Below, piece by piece: positions 1 to 9,554 of a stretch of 64,000 nt of DNA. A model generated the notes under the pieces. The model was not told the origin of the DNA, ran no database searches, and worked only from the letters and a program-made list of their open reading frames with translations. Positions within the stretch are counted from its first letter, which is position 1, and each line of letters begins with the position of its first letter. The DNA lies in the NCBI RefSeq assembly GCF_040276085.1, contig NZ_JBELOK010000005.1, positions 124,001 to 188,000 of the forward strand, in the 5' to 3' direction. The translations under genes were made by a program, and so were the position numbers. Origin of the DNA: Castellaniella sp040276085 (lineage in GTDB: Bacteria; Pseudomonadota; Gammaproteobacteria; Burkholderiales; Burkholderiaceae_B).

Positions 1-2312
1 GCATTGGGGCCTGCGACAGTGGTCACAGCGAACTGGTCAGTCACCGAGGTCAGATAGACCTGCAGATTCGGCCATTCGGTCTGCAGCCAGCGCTCCATCC
101 AGCTCATGATGCGAGCGGCACCGCCAGTAGTGGTGGTCAGCAGGAAATGATCCTCGGCCAGGCGGATGCTTACGCCGTCGTCCATGACCATGCCGTTTTC
201 GTCGAGCAGCAGGCCATAGCGGCAGCGGCCGGGCTGCAGCTTGGTCCAGGAATTGATATACAGGCGATTGAGGAATTCGACCGCATCCGGGCCCCGTACA
301 TCGATCTTGCCCAAAGTACTGTAATCCAGGATGCCGACGCTGTTGCGCACGGCCAGACATTCACGCCGCACGGCTGCATGCATGTCCTCGTCCGGCCTCG
401 GGTAATAATGGGCGCGCTTCCAGTTGCCCACGTCCTCGAAGACCGCGCCTTGCTCCAGATTCCAGTCATGCAGGCAGGTTCGGCGGATTGGGTCGAACCA
501 GTCGCCCAGCTCTCGTCCGGCAAGGGCGCCAAAGCTGACCGGCGTGTAATTGGGACGGAACGTGGTGGTTCCTGTCGCCGGGATGCTCTGCTTCAGGGCT
601 TCCGCCAGTACGCCCATGCCATTGATGTTGCCCAGCTTGCCCTGGTCAGTGCCAAAGCCCATCGCCGTGTAGCGCTTGACGTGCTCGACCGAATGGTAGC
701 CCTCGCTGACCGCCAGCAGGATATCCGATACAGAGACATCGTTTTGGTAATCGATGAACTGCTTCGGGCCCCGCGTAGCATCCTTGCCCTTGCCGACCGA
801 CCACAACGGTAACAGCGGCGTGACCTCGATGGGGCGAGCAGACCATGCAGGCAAATCAGCGGGTCGCGTCCCCGGGGCGCCCTCGGCCGCCCGCAGGCCC
901 GCACGTACGCCGCCATCCAGAGCCGCCTGCAAATCGAAGTCGCCATTGGCGGCACCGGCACTGCCAAGTGGCTGTGCCGCCCCATCTGGCACGAAGCAGG
1001 CACGTTCCTCGCACCAGCGCGGTTTGCTGCGCGACTGAGCGTATAGATGTACGACGGGATTCCAGCCGCCCGAGATGACCAGCAGGTCGCAGGTCAGCGC
1101 ATCGATCCCGTCGCGCAAACTCACGCCATGGCCACGTAGGCGCACACCAGTCACATGCTTGCCACCGCGCGCCTCGGCCACCACCGTCTGATGGATGATC
1201 CGAATCCCCAGGCGTTCAGCCTCGGCCGGGACGGTCCCATGGCTGAGTACGCGCGGATCCACAACCGTGACATCGGCACCGTGACGTTTCAGGTCGATTG
1301 CAGTTTGATAGGCACTGTCGTTATTGGTAAACACGACAGCACGACGGCCCGGCAGCACGCCATAGTGGTGGATATAGGTGGAGACAGCACCCGCCAGCAT
1401 CACACCCGGGATATCGTTGTTGCCGAATACCAGCGGCCGCTCGTGGGCGCCAGTCGCCAGCACCACATGTCGCGCCCGGATCTTCCAGATGCGCTCCCGC
1501 ACGCCGCTGCGCTGGGCGATCGGCAAGTGATCGTGCAGCCGCTCGCAGGCGGTGATCAGATTGTGATCCTGGTAGCCAAAGGCGGTGGTGCGCTGCAGCA
1601 CCCGCGTTTCTGGCTGGGCAGACAGCTCGGACATGCGCTCGGCCACCCAATCCAGCGCCGGCTTGCCGTCGATGGTTTCCTGAGTGCGCAACAGGCTGCC
1701 CCCCGCCTCGCCGCCGTCATCCACCAGAAGAACCCGCGCTCCGGTACGGCCGGCCGCGCAGGCTGCGGCCAGCCCCGCCGGCCCAGCCCCCACCACCAGT
1801 ACATCACAGTGCGCATAGCGCTTCTCGTAGCGGTCAGGATCCCGGGTGTCGGGCACTGAACCCAGCCCTGCGGCATCACGGATTCGTTCCTCGTATTTGC
1901 CCCACCAGCTGCGCGGCCACATGAAGGTCTTGTAGTAGAAACCCGCCGGAATGAAACGCGCAAAGCGCTGCATGATCGCCATGCGGTCATGCTCGATGTC
2001 CGGCTTGGCGTTGACGCTGGTTGCGCGCAAGCCTTCATAGAGCTCGACCTCGGTCGCGCGCGCATTGGGTATGGTATAGGCACCGCTTTCCAGCTGCACC
2101 AGGGCATTGGGTTCTTCGACTCCGGCAGTCATGATGCCACGCGGGCGGTGATACTTGAAGCTGCGCGCCACGAAATGCACGCCATTGGCCAGCAGCGCCG
2201 AGGCCAGCGTGTCACCCTGCAGGCCGGTATAGGCCTTGCCATTGAAGGAGAAATGCACTGGCACGCCGCGCTGCACGCGGCCACCCTGAGGCAGACGACT
2301 GTTCTGATTCAT
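1..2312 (-). CDS. soxA: Sarcosine oxidase alpha subunit, 3' part outside window
   Basis: Large subunit of heterotetrameric sarcosine oxidase, which oxidises sarcosine to glycine and, with tetrahydrofolate, makes 5,10-methylene-THF and H2O2. About 770 of roughly 1000 residues are visible; the C-terminus lies beyond base 1. Residues 1-100 form the N-terminal ferredoxin-like/FAD-NAD region, a dinucleotide-binding GxGxxG (VGAGPAG) lies at 174-180, and the segment after about residue 580 resembles the GcvT aminomethyltransferase-like THF-binding domain. The start ATG has a strong AGGAGG-type site (CAGGAGGCCGT) and overlaps the soxD stop by 4 nt (ATGA), so the two are translationally coupled. Order soxB-soxD-soxA matches the canonical soxBDAG operon; soxG is expected just outside the window. 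Annotation is firm; the missing end cannot be assessed. Confidence 0.95.
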   Translation of the reverse strand, partial: MNQNSRLPQGGRVQRGVPVHFSFNGKAYTGLQGDTLASALLANGVHFVARSFKYHRPRGIMTAGVEEPNALVQLESGAYTIPNARATEVELYEGLRATSVNAKPDIEHDRMAIMQRFARFIPAGFYYKTFMWPRSWWGKYEERIRDAAGLGSVPDTRDPDRYEKRYAHCDVLVVGAGPAGLAAACAAGRTGARVLLVDDGGEAGGSLLRTQETIDGKPALDWVAERMSELSAQPETRVLQRTTAFGYQDHNLITACERLHDHLPIAQRSGVRERIWKIRARHVVLATGAHERPLVFGNNDIPGVMLAGAVSTYIHHYGVLPGRRAVVFTNNDSAYQTAIDLKRHGADVTVVDPRVLSHGTVPAEAERLGIRIIHQTVVAEARGGKHVTGVRLRGHGVSLRDGIDALTCDLLVISGGWNPVVHLYAQSRSKPRWCEERACFVPDGAAQPLGSAGAANGDFDLQAALDGGVRAGLRAAEGAPGTRPADLPAWSARPIEVTPLLPLWSVGKGKDATRGPKQFIDYQNDVSVSDILLAVSEGYHSVEHVKRYTAMGFGTDQGKLGNINGMGVLAEALKQSIPATGTTTFRPNYTPVSFGALAGRELGDWFDPIRRTCLHDWNLEQGAVFEDVGNWKRAHYYPRPDEDMHAAVRRECLAVRNSVGILDYSTLGKIDVRGPDAVEFLNRLYINSWTKLQPGRCRYGLLLDENGMVMDDGVSIRLAEDHFLLTTTTGGAARIMSWMERWLQTEWPNLQVYLTSVTDQFAVTTVAGPN

Positions 2313-2608
2313 ACGGCCTCCTGAATCGGTTCGGCGGTATCGCGGCCCTGGCCATCGAAGGTCTCGTAGCCCTGGATGTCATAGGTTCTGGTGTCGCGCT
2401 CGGCGATGAACCAACGACGGCAACCATGGGTGTGAACCCACTGCTCGCGAAACAGCCCGAAAGTATTGCGGCGCATGAATACATAATCGCCCCACTGCCG
2501 GTCGTCCATCGTTGAGTTGTCCACGGGACGCACGATGCCGGCTTCCCCCCCATAGCTGAATTCGCTTTCGGCACGATCCCCGCACCAGGGGCATTTGATC
2601 TGCAGCAT
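2309..2608 (-). CDS. soxD: Sarcosine oxidase delta subunit
   Basis: Small (99 aa) zinc-binding subunit of heterotetrameric sarcosine oxidase. The zinc ligands of the family are in their expected places: Cys6 and Cys9 in CPWC, His59, and Cys63 in HTHGC. Length is normal for SoxD. It starts 10 nt after soxB ends and its stop overlaps the soxA start, so it is the middle cistron of soxBDA(G). No oddities seen. Confidence 0.96.
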   Translation of the reverse strand: MLQIKCPWCGDRAESEFSYGGEAGIVRPVDNSTMDDRQWGDYVFMRRNTFGLFREQWVHTHGCRRWFIAERDTRTYDIQGYETFDGQGRDTAEPIQEAV

Positions 2609-2618
2609 GATGTCTCCT

Positions 2619-3866
2619 TCAATGAGCTACGGCGGCGGCGCCGTGCTCGTCGATCAGATGGCCGCTATAGAAGCGGTCGACGGAGAAGGCCTCGTTGAGG
2701 GGATGCGGTTTGTCATGCGCCACCGTGTGCGCAAAGACCCAGCCCGAACCCGGCGTGGCCTTGAACCCCCCGGTTCCCCACCCGCAGTTGAAATAAAGCC
2801 CTTTAATCTCAGTCTTGGTGATGATCGGGCACGCATCAGGCGACACATCCACGATGCCCCCCCACTGGCGGTTCATACGCACGCGGCTCAGGGAAGGAAA
2901 CATCTCAACGATGGCCTGCAGCGTGTGTTCGATGCTTTGGAAGCTGCCACGCTGACCGTAGCCCAGATACTGATCGATTCCCGCCCCGATCACCAGATCG
3001 CCCTTGTCCGACTGGCTGATGTAGGCGTGCACGGCATTGGACATAATGACGGTATGAATGCAGGGTTTGACGGGCTCAGAGACCAGTGCCTGCAGGGGAT
3101 GGCTCTCGATGGGCAGACGAATGCCCGCCATGTCGGCCAATACGCTGGAATGGCCGGCCACCACGACGGCGACTTTCTTGGCCTTGATAAATCCCTTGCC
3201 CGTATCCACGCCTTCAATGGCGCCATTTTTCTTCCGGATATTGGTCACCGGGCAGTTCTGGATAATGTGCACACCCAGCTGATCCGCTGCGCGCGCAAAC
3301 CCCCAGGCCACGGCATCATGGCGGGCTACACCGCCACGCCGCTGGAACGACCCCCCCAGCACAGGATAGCGGCTGTCCAGATTGATGTTGGGCACGATCT
3401 CCTGGATCTGCGCCGGCGTCAGCCATTCGCCATCAACCCCGTTGTAGCGATTGGCATTGATGCGCCGCTGAGTGTCACGCACTTCCTGTAGATTGTGGGC
3501 CAAATTCATGACGCCGCGCTGGCTGAACATGACGTTGTAGTTCAGGTCCTGCGACAGGCCTTCCCAGAGCTGCATCGCCTTTTCGTAGAGCTGGGCTGAT
3601 TCGTCCCAGAGATAGTTCGAGCGCACGATCGTGGTATTGCGCGCCGTATTGCCGCCGCCCAGCCAACCTTTTTCCAGCACGGCAACATTGTGGATGCCAT
3701 GCACCTTGGCCAGGTAATAGGCGGTGGCCAGGCCATGCCCGCCCGCGCCGATCACCACGACATCGTATTCACGCTTGGGCTCGGGGCTGTGCCACGCACG
3801 GCCCCAGTTTTCATTGTGATTCAGCCCGTTACGAATCAGGCTGAAGATTGAGTAACGATTACTCAT
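2619..3866 (-). CDS. soxB: Sarcosine oxidase beta subunit
   Basis: Catalytic flavoprotein subunit (415 aa) that binds FAD and a covalent FMN at the beta/alpha interface and dehydrogenates sarcosine. The Rossmann GxGxxG (IGAGGHG) is at residues 39-45. His183, in the R-H-D-A-V context, is positioned like the histidine that carries FMN in characterised heterotetrameric enzymes (family knowledge). I chose the second ATG (MSNRYSIF) because GAGGAG lies 3 nt upstream; an in-frame ATG nine codons earlier lacks such a site. First gene of soxBDA; the GlxA-type regulator gene at 3982-5034 lies 115 bp upstream in the same direction. Confidence 0.96.
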   Translation of the reverse strand: MSNRYSIFSLIRNGLNHNENWGRAWHSPEPKREYDVVVIGAGGHGLATAYYLAKVHGIHNVAVLEKGWLGGGNTARNTTIVRSNYLWDESAQLYEKAMQLWEGLSQDLNYNVMFSQRGVMNLAHNLQEVRDTQRRINANRYNGVDGEWLTPAQIQEIVPNINLDSRYPVLGGSFQRRGGVARHDAVAWGFARAADQLGVHIIQNCPVTNIRKKNGAIEGVDTGKGFIKAKKVAVVVAGHSSVLADMAGIRLPIESHPLQALVSEPVKPCIHTVIMSNAVHAYISQSDKGDLVIGAGIDQYLGYGQRGSFQSIEHTLQAIVEMFPSLSRVRMNRQWGGIVDVSPDACPIITKTEIKGLYFNCGWGTGGFKATPGSGWVFAHTVAHDKPHPLNEAFSVDRFYSGHLIDEHGAAAVAH

Positions 3867-3981
3867 GGTCTCCTCGCTCATATGATGGTGCACCTCAGTT
3901 GGCGTTGTGGGTGCAGTACATCAAAGGCGGGCGAAACTCGATAGAACTAATTCGCCGTACCCGTGGAAGATTCTGGCTACA

Positions 3982-5034
3982 TCAGAAGAACTCATTGCGC
4001 CTGGGGAATACCTCGCTGACATAATCGACCAAAGGATCAGGCGGCGACAGCAGAGTATCGGGCAGCTGGGCATGGCTGCGCCACGCACTGGGCGGCATTT
4101 TGAAGGCCGAGCGGAACTCGCGCCCAAAATGGGACGCATCGGCAAACCCGCATTCCGATGCGATCACGGCAATGGTTTTCGTCGTATGAGTCAGCATCCA
4201 GGCTGCCAACCGCAGGCGCATGCCACGCGCATAGGCCTGAGGCCCCTGTCCGGTTGCCTCCTTGAAGAGCCGTTCCAGGTGGCGCACGGAAATACCTAGT
4301 TTGCTACCTAGCTCGTCCAGACTCAGGGCCCGGCCCACATGCTGTTCCATCAGCAGAACTGCACGCCGCACCACGGGATGGGTCGTCGGCTGGATTCCCG
4401 GCGGCAATGGCTGAGCAGCGCTGGCCCGGCCCGTATCCTCGACCTGCAAAATGCGCAGGGCTTTTTGCACAATGGACTGGTCGATATGGCGACGCAGGAT
4501 CTCGGCTGCGACATCGATCGAGGCCCGGCCGCCCGAGCATGTGATACGGCGCCGGTCGAAAACATACAGACGGTCGGCCACCACTTGCGCTGGATCGATC
4601 CTGGGAAAGCGTTCGAGGAAATCCCAATAATGGAACCAGCTGATGCAGATGCGGTGCTGATCCAGCACACCGGCCTGCATCAGGGTGAATACCCCTGTAC
4701 ACAGGCCCACGAGATGCACGTCCTGAGTCGCCGCTTCGCGGATAAATTCGAGCACCCGGGAACTGACAGGTGGGCGCTGCAGCAAACCCCCAACGACAAC
4801 CACATAATCGAAACGGGCAGGATCACCCAGCGGTTCTGAGGGCACCACCTGAATCCCACTGCTGGAGCGAACCGGCACCAGGGATTCATCGACCACCTGC
4901 CAGGCACAACGCACCGGGCGGCTTTGGTCACCTTCATCACCGGCCAGGCGCAACACATCCAGCATGCCCGAAAAAGCAGTCAGGGTGAAACTTGGCAGCA
5001 AAATGAAGCCAAAACGGACGGGCCCCTTATTCAT
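3982..5034 (-). CDS. GlxA-family AraC-type transcriptional regulator
   Basis: 350-residue regulator with an N-terminal DJ-1/GATase1-like sensor domain (about 5-180; nucleophile-elbow-like Cys in GLCTG) and a C-terminal AraC double helix-turn-helix (about 225-325, with the typical recognition segment CGFADASHFGREFR). Regulators of this architecture control glycine betaine, carnitine and sarcosine catabolism in Pseudomonas (GbdR, CdhR, SouR; family knowledge). Its position directly upstream of soxBDA suggests a sarcosine-responsive activator of the sox operon; this is inference. A second in-frame ATG six codons earlier (5052) is possible, but a GGAGAG motif favours the ATG at 5034. Confidence 0.9.
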   Translation of the reverse strand: MNKGPVRFGFILLPSFTLTAFSGMLDVLRLAGDEGDQSRPVRCAWQVVDESLVPVRSSSGIQVVPSEPLGDPARFDYVVVVGGLLQRPPVSSRVLEFIREAATQDVHLVGLCTGVFTLMQAGVLDQHRICISWFHYWDFLERFPRIDPAQVVADRLYVFDRRRITCSGGRASIDVAAEILRRHIDQSIVQKALRILQVEDTGRASAAQPLPPGIQPTTHPVVRRAVLLMEQHVGRALSLDELGSKLGISVRHLERLFKEATGQGPQAYARGMRLRLAAWMLTHTTKTIAVIASECGFADASHFGREFRSAFKMPPSAWRSHAQLPDTLLSPPDPLVDYVSEVFPRRNEFF

Positions 5035-5175
5035 ATGATTTAGTCTCTCCATGCCAATTCATTCAGGCGCCATGACGTTTTCATTCTAGGCGGACATACC
5101 GCCCCATGATGTAGTGAGTCTGGATACGGCACTGGCGCACAGTGCCAACCATCCCACCAAGACCGGAGACGTATC

Positions 5176-6063
5176 ATGCAGACTTCACCATCCCAAACGC
5201 CGTCGGCCGAGCACACGCTGTTTTGCCTGACGGTATCGTGCCCCAGCAAGGCTGGACAAGTCGCAGCTATCGTGTCGATTCTGGAGCAGCGGCAAGGCTA
5301 CATCGACGAGTTCACCGTCTTCGATGAAAAAAACACCCAACAATTTTTTGTCCGTTGTGTCTTTCATACTGAACCCCCCCAAACGCTGGACAGCCACTCG
5401 CTGAACCACGATTTCGCCAAACTGGCAAAGCGCTTTTCGATGCGCTGGGCCATCCACGACATGTCAAAGCGACCGAAGGTACTGATCCTGGTCTCAAAGC
5501 TGGAGCACTGCCTGGCCGATTTGCTCTTTCGCACCCGCATGGGCGAGTTACCCATGGAGATCGCCGCCATCGCCTCGAACCACGATACTCTGCGCCATCA
5601 TGCCGAGGCCGCCGGGATCAACTTTCACCATCTGCCCGTGACCGGCGACAACCGGCCGCAACAGGAAGCCACCATCCTGAACCTGGCACACACGACCGAT
5701 GCCGAATTGGTCATTCTGGCCCGCTACATGCAGATTCTGCGCCCCGAGACCAGCAAGGTACTGGCGGGCCGCGCCATCAATATCCACCATTCCTTCCTGC
5801 CCGGATTCAAGGGCGCCCGCCCTTATCACCAGGCCTACGAGCGCGGTGTCAAAGTAATTGGCGCGACTGCTCATTTCGTGACTGACGATCTGGACGAAGG
5901 CCCGATCATCACCCAGGCCGTCGAACCAGTTGATCACACACAAACCCCCGACCAGTTGCTGGCCACCGGCCGCAACCTGGAATGCCGTGCACTGGCTCAG
6001 GCCGTACGCAACTATCTGGAACATCGGATCTTCATCAGTGGGCACCGGACAGTGGTGCTTTAA
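5176..6063 (+). CDS. purU: Formyltetrahydrofolate deformylase
   Basis: PurU hydrolyses 10-formyl-THF to formate and THF. The 295-residue protein has an N-terminal ACT domain (about 14-95) and a C-terminal formyltransferase fold. The catalytic triad is visible as Asn202, His204 (N-I-H-H-S-F-L-P) and Asp240, with the His-Asp spacing of 36 residues seen in PurN/PurU. A GGAGAC site precedes the ATG. It is divergent from the GlxA-type regulator. In this neighbourhood it regenerates free THF from the C1 units released by sarcosine oxidase, as purU does beside sox genes in other soil bacteria. Confidence 0.95.
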   Translation: MQTSPSQTPSAEHTLFCLTVSCPSKAGQVAAIVSILEQRQGYIDEFTVFDEKNTQQFFVRCVFHTEPPQTLDSHSLNHDFAKLAKRFSMRWAIHDMSKRPKVLILVSKLEHCLADLLFRTRMGELPMEIAAIASNHDTLRHHAEAAGINFHHLPVTGDNRPQQEATILNLAHTTDAELVILARYMQILRPETSKVLAGRAINIHHSFLPGFKGARPYHQAYERGVKVIGATAHFVTDDLDEGPIITQAVEPVDHTQTPDQLLATGRNLECRALAQAVRNYLEHRIFISGHRTVVL

Positions 6064-6122
6064 GGTTAACCCGACGAGAGCCGGACGCCCTCCAGCAGGC
6101 CGCCCGACTCTGGCACGATCTC

Positions 6123-6890
6123 TCAGTCGAAAGCTGTCCGTAGCGCATTTGTAATGCCCTGTACACAAACTGCCAAGATCAGCTTGCCATGTTCCGCGCT
6201 GGCTCGGCTGGCTGATGACAGACAACCTGACTCCGGTGTCCATTCCGGCCTGATCGGGAAGAAATCGTAGGGCGGGAACACGGCTGGCGGATGATCCTGC
6301 ACCTGACTCATGTCAACCAGATCAGAATGCAAATGCAGCATCAAAGAAGTTTCCAACACCCCACCATGTTCCACAGCCCAGCCAGGAAAATCCCCCTGAT
6401 AGATTTGATCAATCGTCTTCTGATCGATGAAATCCCAATACGACAGGATAATGCAGCGAAAATCCCGTATGCTATCCCAGCGCAGCTCTCGCAATGCCAG
6501 ATCGACTCCCTCGGTGATGAACGCGGAGTTCTCATAATGACCATTGACGAGCACGACTTTGCGCACGCCGTGGCGTGCCAACTCCTTCAGCACATCACGG
6601 ATGATGCTGGTGACAGTCAGCCCGTCCAGGCTGGTTGTCCCCGGCATATGATTGCCGCCGCCGCTTTTTTGCTGCGATTTATAGCCATATGCAATGGCCG
6701 GCGCCACCAGAGCACCCACCTGTGCAGCCACACGTTCTGAGATGGCGGTCGGCAGCAGAACATCCGGATTCATACTCATGTGGGGGCCATGTTGTTCGAG
6801 CGCTCCGATAGGCAACAGCACGGCCGCCCCATTCTTAACTTTGTCCGCGTAAGTCGGCCAGGCCAACTCCGCAATACGCACTTGATTCAT
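6123..6890 (-). CDS. crnA: Creatininase (creatinine amidohydrolase)
   Basis: Interconverts creatinine and creatine. The 255-aa protein carries all metal-binding residues of the family: Glu32 and His34 (LEQHGPH), Asp43, His118 and Glu120 (NGHYEN). Each sits two positions before the corresponding residue I recall for the Pseudomonas putida enzyme (Glu34, His36, Asp45, His120, Glu122). The start lies 11 nt downstream of the permease stop, so transport and ring opening are in one transcript. It is convergent with purU. Other creatininase-superfamily members (such as MftE) are less likely given the residues and the creatinase and sox genes nearby. Confidence 0.93.
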   Translation of the reverse strand: MNQVRIAELAWPTYADKVKNGAAVLLPIGALEQHGPHMSMNPDVLLPTAISERVAAQVGALVAPAIAYGYKSQQKSGGGNHMPGTTSLDGLTVTSIIRDVLKELARHGVRKVVLVNGHYENSAFITEGVDLALRELRWDSIRDFRCIILSYWDFIDQKTIDQIYQGDFPGWAVEHGGVLETSLMLHLHSDLVDMSQVQDHPPAVFPPYDFFPIRPEWTPESGCLSSASRASAEHGKLILAVCVQGITNALRTAFD

Positions 6891-6901
6891 GTTTCACCCA
6901 A

Positions 6902-8272
6902 TCAGATCAGACGCGTACGTCCCATTTTGAAGCCTAAAGTCAGCACCAAATAACTGACCGCCGTCATGCCAATCGCCGGAAAAGATGCTGTCCAGATCGC
7001 AGCCGCATCCGTCAGGATGTAATGCAGCAGGTAGAACGTTCCCAGGCCCAACGCCATCGAGATCCAACCCGTCGCGTTCCAATCGCCCAGCCGGCTCTTG
7101 GTGGAACCATCGGGAAAACTCTCGGCAAACAAATCCTCGTCCTTGACCTGACATTTGCGTACGATGAAATAGTCAACTACTACCAAGGTCCACAACGGTA
7201 TGAAGATCCCTCCGACAATTCCGAGGAAAAACTCGAAATACTCAATAAATTTGTCGAAGGCTAGCGGCAAAAAGCACATTCCAAACTGCAGGAGCGCAAT
7301 AAGCAGCATATAACGCTTGGGGGATTCGCTGCGCGTAGCACCGACAAGCCCCATGCCCGCCCCATAGAGTACGGTGACGTTGGTGCTGACGGTGGCAAAA
7401 AACACGACCAGAAAGGCGACAGTACCCAGCCCCAGAGAAGCAATGGTAGAACTGGGATCTGAGTTGTTAGGGTCGAAAACGCCTGTTTCCAGAACAACAC
7501 CAATCACGCCGATGGCACCGACGATCATGAACCAGCCTTGACCCAGATTAACGCCCAGCCAGCTGCCTGCCGTGGCTGCGCCCGGCCCTTTGGCAAAGCG
7601 GCCAAAATCGCCAATCATCGCCCAGCCCCAGCAAAACCCGAAGGCCAGATCAAAATAGAATGCTGGTGTATGCTGAGCCTGTGGCAAGGTCAGACTGGCT
7701 ATCTTGGCGTAGTCCCAGTGCTGCAGGACAACAATCGTCTCCCAAACGCCCAGCACGACCAGCAACACCACAGAAATCCATTCGAGATATTTGATGGCGC
7801 GATGTCCCACCACCACGATCACGCCCTGCACAACGGCCGTCACCAGAATCCCTAAAATCAGCGGCGTCGTGGAACCAGGCTGCCCATAGGTTGGACTACC
7901 CCACATTTCGTGGAACACATAGGTCAATGAGATGGCCGCGATGAAGGTATTGATGCTGGGCCAGCCAATCATTCCAAAGAACTCACCAATGCCGGCCCAA
8001 CGTGATCCACGAACGCCCAGGGCGGGAACTGTGCAGGTTACAGTAGAAGCCCCATGTTTCCAGGAAATCCAGCCAATCATGGCCCAGGGAATCATCATCA
8101 ACGGCAAATAGATGAAGGCATATTGCCAGACGAAGCTCATGCCGATGGCCGCAGCCATTCCACCAAAATACCAGGATCCGGTGTTGACCCCAGACCCGAA
8201 CCAGGTCACAACCTGGTCAAAAAACCCATACTCACGTTTGTCATGCGGAATTCTGGCTGTACCGTATTCCAT
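6902..8272 (-). CDS. NCS1-family permease, probable creatinine/creatine importer
   Basis: 456-residue polytopic inner-membrane protein with about 12 hydrophobic segments, of the nucleobase:cation symporter-1 (CodB-like cytosine permease) type. Features include a glycine-rich first helix (GSGVNTGSWYFGG) and the segment GWAMIGDFGRFAK, typical of helix 6 in NCS1 proteins. Co-transcription with creatininase makes creatinine, a nucleobase-sized heterocycle, the likely substrate; this is inference. Start ATG has GAGGAGACAC just upstream. A probable activator site and -10 element lie about 100-165 bp upstream (separate entry). Confidence 0.85.
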   Translation of the reverse strand: MEYGTARIPHDKREYGFFDQVVTWFGSGVNTGSWYFGGMAAAIGMSFVWQYAFIYLPLMMIPWAMIGWISWKHGASTVTCTVPALGVRGSRWAGIGEFFGMIGWPSINTFIAAISLTYVFHEMWGSPTYGQPGSTTPLILGILVTAVVQGVIVVVGHRAIKYLEWISVVLLVVLGVWETIVVLQHWDYAKIASLTLPQAQHTPAFYFDLAFGFCWGWAMIGDFGRFAKGPGAATAGSWLGVNLGQGWFMIVGAIGVIGVVLETGVFDPNNSDPSSTIASLGLGTVAFLVVFFATVSTNVTVLYGAGMGLVGATRSESPKRYMLLIALLQFGMCFLPLAFDKFIEYFEFFLGIVGGIFIPLWTLVVVDYFIVRKCQVKDEDLFAESFPDGSTKSRLGDWNATGWISMALGLGTFYLLHYILTDAAAIWTASFPAIGMTAVSYLVLTLGFKMGRTRLI

Positions 8273-8371
8273 GTAGTGTCTCCTCGAAGGTGCGCCGGCC
8301 CCCCGTTATATCCCGGGAGTGTACCGGCTCTGGTGATTGAGCGGCGGCGCATTTTCAGCATCCGTCCAATC

Positions 8372-8435
8372 CATCTTAGAGACAGGAAGCCTGGCGGCTT
8401 TTTTCAGAAACGACCTTTATTTGCCAGAAAACGAA
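8372..8435 (-). promoter_or_regulatory. Regulated promoter of the permease-creatininase operon
   Basis: On the minus strand a -10-like TAAGAT (complement of 8373-8378) lies in a 12-bp block (8372-8383) identical to the one upstream of creatinase. Thirty-five bases away a tandem direct repeat GAAACGA (8407-8413) and AAAACGA (8428-8434), 21 bp apart, also matches the creatinase promoter. No good -35 is visible, consistent with activator dependence. The layout fits an AraC/GlxA-type protein binding two major-groove half-sites two helical turns apart. Confidence 0.7.
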
Positions 8436-8458
8436 ACCACGCCTAAAGCCGCATGCGC

Positions 8459-9550
8459 TCAGGCCTGGGAACCCAGAATGCGGGTCTCCTGCACATCCCA
8501 GCTGACATGAACCCAGCCATCGTCTTCCACCGGCAATCTCGCGCGCCCGGCATAGGGGACCTGCGCCTGCAATTCCAGGCCGGTTTCCGTCTGGAGATGG
8601 ATCGTCATGATGGCACCAACGAACTCTTCTCCGACTACGCGACACCGCAAACGATTCTGGCCTGCACCGCCCGGCCCGGCAAAGCGCATGTCCTCGGCAC
8701 CGACATACAAAGTCACCGGATCTCCTTTGGCAACGCGCCCGCCCGCCGCCAAAGGCGTTTCAAGGACCCCATGATCGGACTTGACAACGATCTTGTCACT
8801 GGCGATATTGGCTACCTTGCCTTCGATGATGTTCTTGCCGCCAATGAATTCCGCCACAAACCGGTTGCATGGCATGGAATAGATTTCCTGAGGGGTACCC
8901 ACCTGTTCAATATGGCCCTGGCTCATGATCACCACCCGATCGGCCATCGCGAAGGCTTCGGAATGACTATGGGTGACATACACAAAGGTGATGCCGATCT
9001 CCTTTTGTAGCTCGGTCAGTACGCCTTGCATGCGCACCTTCAGGTTTGCATCCAGAGCGCTCAGTGGCTCGTCGAGCAACAGGATAGGGGGTTCGGTCAC
9101 CAGGGATCTGGCCAGCGCAACCCGCTGGCGCTGGCCCCCCGATAACTGACTGATGTCCCGATTCGCAAACTCGTCAAGCCCCATGCGCTCCAGCCATTTT
9201 CCAGCCCGGCGCCTGCGCTCGGCCTTCTGGACGCCGCGCATCCGAAGACCAAACTCGACATTCTCAGTGACGTTCAGAAAGGGGAATAGCGCAAGGTTCT
9301 GCCACACCAGGGGCGTGTCACGATCCCAGGTACTCAGCTCGTTGATGCGTTCTCCGTTGAGGCGAATTTCGCCTTGCGTGGGCTGATCCAGACCGGCCAG
9401 CATCCGCAGGGTCGTTGTCTTGCCGCAGCCGCTTGAGCCCATGATTGCCAGGAATTCGCCTTCACTGATGTTCAGGTTGATCGATTCGACGGCGGTAAAG
9501 CCCCCAAAGGACTTGCTGACATTATCCAGTTCCACCAAAGGACGATTCAT
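8459..9550 (-). CDS. ABC transporter ATPase, spermidine/putrescine (PotA) type
   Basis: Cytoplasmic ATPase (363 aa) of a PotABCD-type importer. Walker A (GSSGCGKT), ABC signature (LSGGQRQR) and Walker B (ILLLDEP) are intact. A C-terminal TOBE-like domain occupies about 270-363. An upstream in-frame extension to 9775 is rejected because it runs antisense-free through the preceding permease gene and the PotA-like homology begins at MNRPLVELDNV. It is the last gene of the four-gene operon binding protein-permease-permease-ATPase. Substrate unknown; see the binding protein entry. Confidence 0.9.
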   Translation of the reverse strand: MNRPLVELDNVSKSFGGFTAVESINLNISEGEFLAIMGSSGCGKTTTLRMLAGLDQPTQGEIRLNGERINELSTWDRDTPLVWQNLALFPFLNVTENVEFGLRMRGVQKAERRRRAGKWLERMGLDEFANRDISQLSGGQRQRVALARSLVTEPPILLLDEPLSALDANLKVRMQGVLTELQKEIGITFVYVTHSHSEAFAMADRVVIMSQGHIEQVGTPQEIYSMPCNRFVAEFIGGKNIIEGKVANIASDKIVVKSDHGVLETPLAAGGRVAKGDPVTLYVGAEDMRFAGPGGAGQNRLRCRVVGEEFVGAIMTIHLQTETGLELQAQVPYAGRARLPVEDDGWVHVSWDVQETRILGSQA

Positions 9551-9554
9551 GTTT

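Noticed and set aside
147..1859. Plus-strand open frames of 221-234 codons opposite soxA
   Set aside because: They are antisense shadows of the GC-rich soxA gene; no homology or ribosome sites.
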